Source: RGIG6919 sp045531905 (GTDB lineage Bacteria; Bacillota; Clostridia; Lachnospirales; Lachnospiraceae). Taken from it: 64,000 nucleotides of DNA. Made by a program: the position numbers and the translations under genes. The notes beneath the pieces are model-generated. The model had not been told where the DNA came from, did not search any database, and was given only the letters and a program-made list of their open reading frames with translations. Each line of letters opens with the position of its first letter. Position 1 is the first letter of the stretch. This document shows, piece by piece, positions 61,582 to 64,000 of this stretch. The stretch spans positions 1-64,000 of the forward strand of contig JAZSEY010000028.1 of assembly GCA_045531905.1 (NCBI GenBank). The letters are read 5' to 3'.

Positions 61582-62377
61582 ATTGGGCGAATTGTCTTCC
61601 AGTATGGTCTATCCCATAGTTGTCGCGAATAATCAGGTCAGATAGTGAAATGAAGGAGTAGCCCTTTTGCTCAAGGGTTGTTAACAAATCATCTAAAGCC
61701 AGGTGAGTGTATTTGGTGCCGTTATGTAACAGGATGATGGCACCATTTTGTAGAGCCTTGTGTTCACATACAGTGTGAATGATAGAGTCAGTACCGTAGT
61801 CTTTCCAATCAAGAGAATCCACCGACCACTGGATTGTATAATAACTTTCTGATTTTGCTATTTCAACTACAGTGTCGTTGTAGTCACCATAGGGAGCACG
61901 AAAAAAAATCATGTCCTGTCCTGTGATTTGTTTCACGATTTCATGACAGCCTTTGATTTCAGACTGCATTTCGCTTTTGGCTAACGTGGTCATATGCTTA
62001 TGATGTTCTCCGTGATTGCCGATGATGTGTCCGGCTTTTGCTATTTGTTTGATGGATTCAGGGTTATCGGATGCCCATTCACCGGTTACAAAAAATGTGG
62101 CGATACAGTTGTGATTTTTGAGGATTTCCAGAATATCAGATAAGTCTTCCGTGCCCCAGGCGGAATCAAAAGTTACACATACCTTTTTTGTTTCTCCGAT
62201 GTCTACAGAATAGATGGGAAGTTCCTTTAGCAGATGGGTCCCCATGACCTGATATGTTTTATATTGATGAAGAACGGAATAGGAAAATACAAAGGTCAGT
62301 AATAAAACAATCACTCTCTTCATGAAACGAATGCTCTCGTTGTTGGTTGATGTGTCGGAATAGAAGTCCATTAGCAT
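61580..62377 (-). CDS. Polysaccharide deacetylase, PdaB-like
   Basis: A 265-residue NodB-homology enzyme with one N-terminal membrane helix (residues 20-38). Motif 1 is TFDSAWG, with one Asp where NodB has two, a PdaB-type variant; motif 2 HGEHHKHM supplies the metal His pair; motif 3 is RAPYGDYN; a C-terminal LLHNG completes the site. Such enzymes remove N-acetyl groups from peptidoglycan and are often linked to sporulation. AGAGG lies five bases before the ATG. An alternative start is ATG 62371. Confidence 0.87.
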   Translation of the reverse strand: MLMDFYSDTSTNNESIRFMKRVIVLLLTFVFSYSVLHQYKTYQVMGTHLLKELPIYSVDIGETKKVCVTFDSAWGTEDLSDILEILKNHNCIATFFVTGEWASDNPESIKQIAKAGHIIGNHGEHHKHMTTLAKSEMQSEIKGCHEIVKQITGQDMIFFRAPYGDYNDTVVEIAKSESYYTIQWSVDSLDWKDYGTDSIIHTVCEHKALQNGAIILLHNGTKYTHLALDDLLTTLEQKGYSFISLSDLIIRDNYGIDHTGRQFAQ

Positions 62378-62456
62378 GTTACCTCTATCTATAAATACTA
62401 TTATTTATGTTTATGCACGTTTTTGGGGTTTATGCGATTTCTTTCTGTGTGTCAAG

Positions 62457-62485
62457 TGACATAATAGTAATCTTGTGATAAACTA
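62457..62485 (+). promoter_or_regulatory. Possible promoter of the following membrane protein gene
   Basis: GTGACA (62457-62462), a 17-base spacer and TAAACT (62480-62485). The match is weaker than for other promoters in this window. Confidence 0.4.
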
Positions 62486-62524
62486 ATGATATGAGTAGTA
62501 GCAAGAGGATGGGAGTGATATGGA

Positions 62525-63484
62525 ATGAAAATGTATTTGAATGCTTTGCGTTATGGTGATAGTAAAACAAAATTAATACTATGGGCGATGATTCTGTTAC
62601 CGATTATTGCTGTGGCGATTGCTATTGGTGCAATTGTGACGGCTAAGTATTCCAGTTTTATTCTGACTTTTGTTTTGTTGGTAGTCACATTTATGATTGG
62701 CAGTCAGTATGATTTTACAGAATTACAAGACGTGGATATCGATGATGACAAGCCCATTGCTCCTGAAGATATTCTGGTTCGCTATACGGAAAAACGTATG
62801 AAACAGGTGTTTATCAAGTTCAAAGTAAAGCCTGATCATAGACCAATTCTGATTGACCGTTCAGAGAAATATAAGATAAAAGAGACGCCGGCATATATAT
62901 GGGTGTTGAGAGGTCAGGTGCATATTCTGCTAATTGAGAAAAATGCGAGAGAATTGGTGCTTCCAGCCACTTCTTTTCGAACGGTAACCTATAGAAGAGG
63001 TGTGCAGGTGAATTATAAGGGTGAATATAGAGCCTTGATGAAGCCGTCTTTGATTTCGCAAGCCTTTTCAGAATATTTACCGAGTACATACGACAGAGGT
63101 TCTGGTAGCATAAAAAAGAGTTACAAGAACTTATATATTATCGGCGAAGACATTGCAGTAACCAACCGTTCTGTGTCACAGATTTTTGATTTGTTAGATT
63201 CCAATTTTGAAATTAAGGATAGAATTACGGAATCAGACGAATATGGGGAAGATTTTGTTGATATGTATAAGGCATATACATTGTTCCGTGATCAAGTCAT
63301 TGATGCTGAGGCATATAAGAGCAAGGTGTTACGTATTTTAGAGAATATGGCAATTTCTAATATGTTGGATGTTGAATTAAAGATTAATTTGGATAAGATG
63401 CAGAATTTACATTTTATTACAGAAGAATATGTTAGATATTGTTTGGAAAAACGTATAAAAATCAAGAACGCGGCAGAGGATTAG
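62525..63484 (+). CDS. Membrane protein with large cytoplasmic domain
   Basis: A 319-residue protein with two N-terminal membrane helices (about residues 18-40 and 44-62), then about 250 soluble residues with mixed strands and helices, a YTEKRMKQ segment and a basic C terminus. No catalytic motif and no named family were recognised. GGGAG precedes the ATG. The next gene, glnN, has its own strong promoter. Confidence 0.55.
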   Translation: MKMYLNALRYGDSKTKLILWAMILLPIIAVAIAIGAIVTAKYSSFILTFVLLVVTFMIGSQYDFTELQDVDIDDDKPIAPEDILVRYTEKRMKQVFIKFKVKPDHRPILIDRSEKYKIKETPAYIWVLRGQVHILLIEKNARELVLPATSFRTVTYRRGVQVNYKGEYRALMKPSLISQAFSEYLPSTYDRGSGSIKKSYKNLYIIGEDIAVTNRSVSQIFDLLDSNFEIKDRITESDEYGEDFVDMYKAYTLFRDQVIDAEAYKSKVLRILENMAISNMLDVELKINLDKMQNLHFITEEYVRYCLEKRIKIKNAAED

Positions 63485-63500
63485 TAACCCTTGTCACCTC

Positions 63501-63529
63501 TTGACACTTGCTAATGAAAAGTATAAAAT
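63501..63529 (+). promoter_or_regulatory. Predicted promoter of glnN
   Basis: Consensus TTGACA (63501-63506), a 17-base spacer and TAAAAT (63524-63529), with a leader of about 30 nt. No GlnR or TnrA-type operator was recognised. Confidence 0.75.
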
Positions 63530-63568
63530 GTGAGTGCTTCATTTGGTATAGAAAGGAAATGGGACAAC

Positions 63569-64000
63569 ATGAAAGAGAAAGTGAACGTACCAGAGATATT
63601 TGGTTCTCACGTATTTAATGATTCGGCAATGAAAACCAGATTGCCAAAGAATGTTTATAAAGAGTTAAAAAAGACCATTGAGTTAGGTAAGGAATTGAAT
63701 CCTGCCATTGCAGATACTGTAGCTAATGCCATGAAGGATTGGGCAGTAGAGATGGGGGCAACCCACTATACACATTGGTTTCAACCAATGACAGGTGTAA
63801 CTGCAGAAAAGCATGATGCGTTTATTAACCCAACCAGCGATGGTAATGTGTTTATTGAGTTTTCCGGTAAAGAGCTGATTAAGGGTGAGTCAGATGCATC
63901 TTCATTCCCTTCTGGTGGACTTCGTGCAACATTTGAGGCAAGAGGTTATACGGCATGGGACTGTACATCTCCAGCATTTGTAAAGGAAACACCAGGTGGT
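63569..64000 (+). CDS. glnN: Glutamine synthetase type III, N-terminal part (truncated by window)
   Basis: The first 144 codons of a GSIII-type glutamine synthetase, running off the window. The signature at residues 13-30 (FGSHVFND start), then HYTHWFQPMTG and the GGLRATFEARGYTAWD segment, identify type III. It forms glutamine from glutamate and ammonium with ATP. It is typical of Bacteroidetes and several Clostridia. Together with gdhA it provides ammonium assimilation. Confidence 0.95.
   Translation, partial: MKEKVNVPEIFGSHVFNDSAMKTRLPKNVYKELKKTIELGKELNPAIADTVANAMKDWAVEMGATHYTHWFQPMTGVTAEKHDAFINPTSDGNVFIEFSGKELIKGESDASSFPSGGLRATFEARGYTAWDCTSPAFVKETPGG

Overview
The window looks like chromosomal DNA of a low-GC anaerobic Firmicute, most likely a Lachnospiraceae member (Clostridia). 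The evidence is the gene content and order (DUF951-rpsF-ssb-rpsR, dapF-gatCAB, HTH-less biotin ligase, BioY, NADP-type GdhA, type III glutamine synthetase), small proteins typical of that family, AGGAGG-type ribosome binding sites and tRNA genes without encoded CCA. Genus was not determined. No insertion sequence, prophage, CRISPR array or replication origin was seen, and no stretch longer than 300 bases lacks a gene.

Layout. 1-850: the 3' end of a 23S rRNA gene runs straight into six tRNA genes (Asp, Val, Thr, Tyr, fMet, Phe) with no 5S gene between. 900-6500: rpsF-ssb-rpsR and dapF-gatCAB. 6500-32400: mostly housekeeping and family-specific genes, including c-di-GMP proteins (PilZ, HD-GYP), biotin ligase and BioY, gdhA, HflX, CoaX, Dus, TypA, Hsp33, several unrecognised membrane or coiled-coil proteins, an unrecognised 700-residue protein, a frameshifted patatin-like gene and a radical SAM/SPASM protein. 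32500-55250: a surface-glycan locus. 55300-64000: a ClpX with an acidic N-terminal extension, a Csp-type subtilase, a lipoprotein, a secreted papain-like protease, a polysaccharide deacetylase and the start of glnN.

The glycan locus has two arms. The minus-strand arm makes nucleotide sugars: rmlA-rmlB-rmlC (dTDP-4-keto-L-rhamnose stage; no rmlD here) and a UDP-glucose dehydrogenase fused to an XRE-type DNA-binding domain. The plus-strand arm, about 16 kb and 15 co-directional genes, holds a complete pseB-C-F-I-H-G set for CMP-pseudaminic acid, a flippase, a GT52-like candidate sialic-acid-family transferase, five GT2 enzymes, a phosphoglycosyl transferase with two transferase domains (the first degenerate) and a GT4 enzyme. 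No polymerase or ligase was recognised. Between the arms sits a MerR-methyltransferase fusion gene. The rmlA promoter next to it has a 19-bp spacer filled by a perfect GTGACG/CGTCAC dyad, the classic architecture of a MerR target, so this fusion protein may be the local switch.

Other points worth attention: a roughly 208-bp imperfect palindrome covering the end of rmlC and the intergenic region after it, a 52-codon gene with a near-consensus promoter and a palindrome in its leader, and an inverted repeat over the promoter of the HTH-dehydrogenase fusion.
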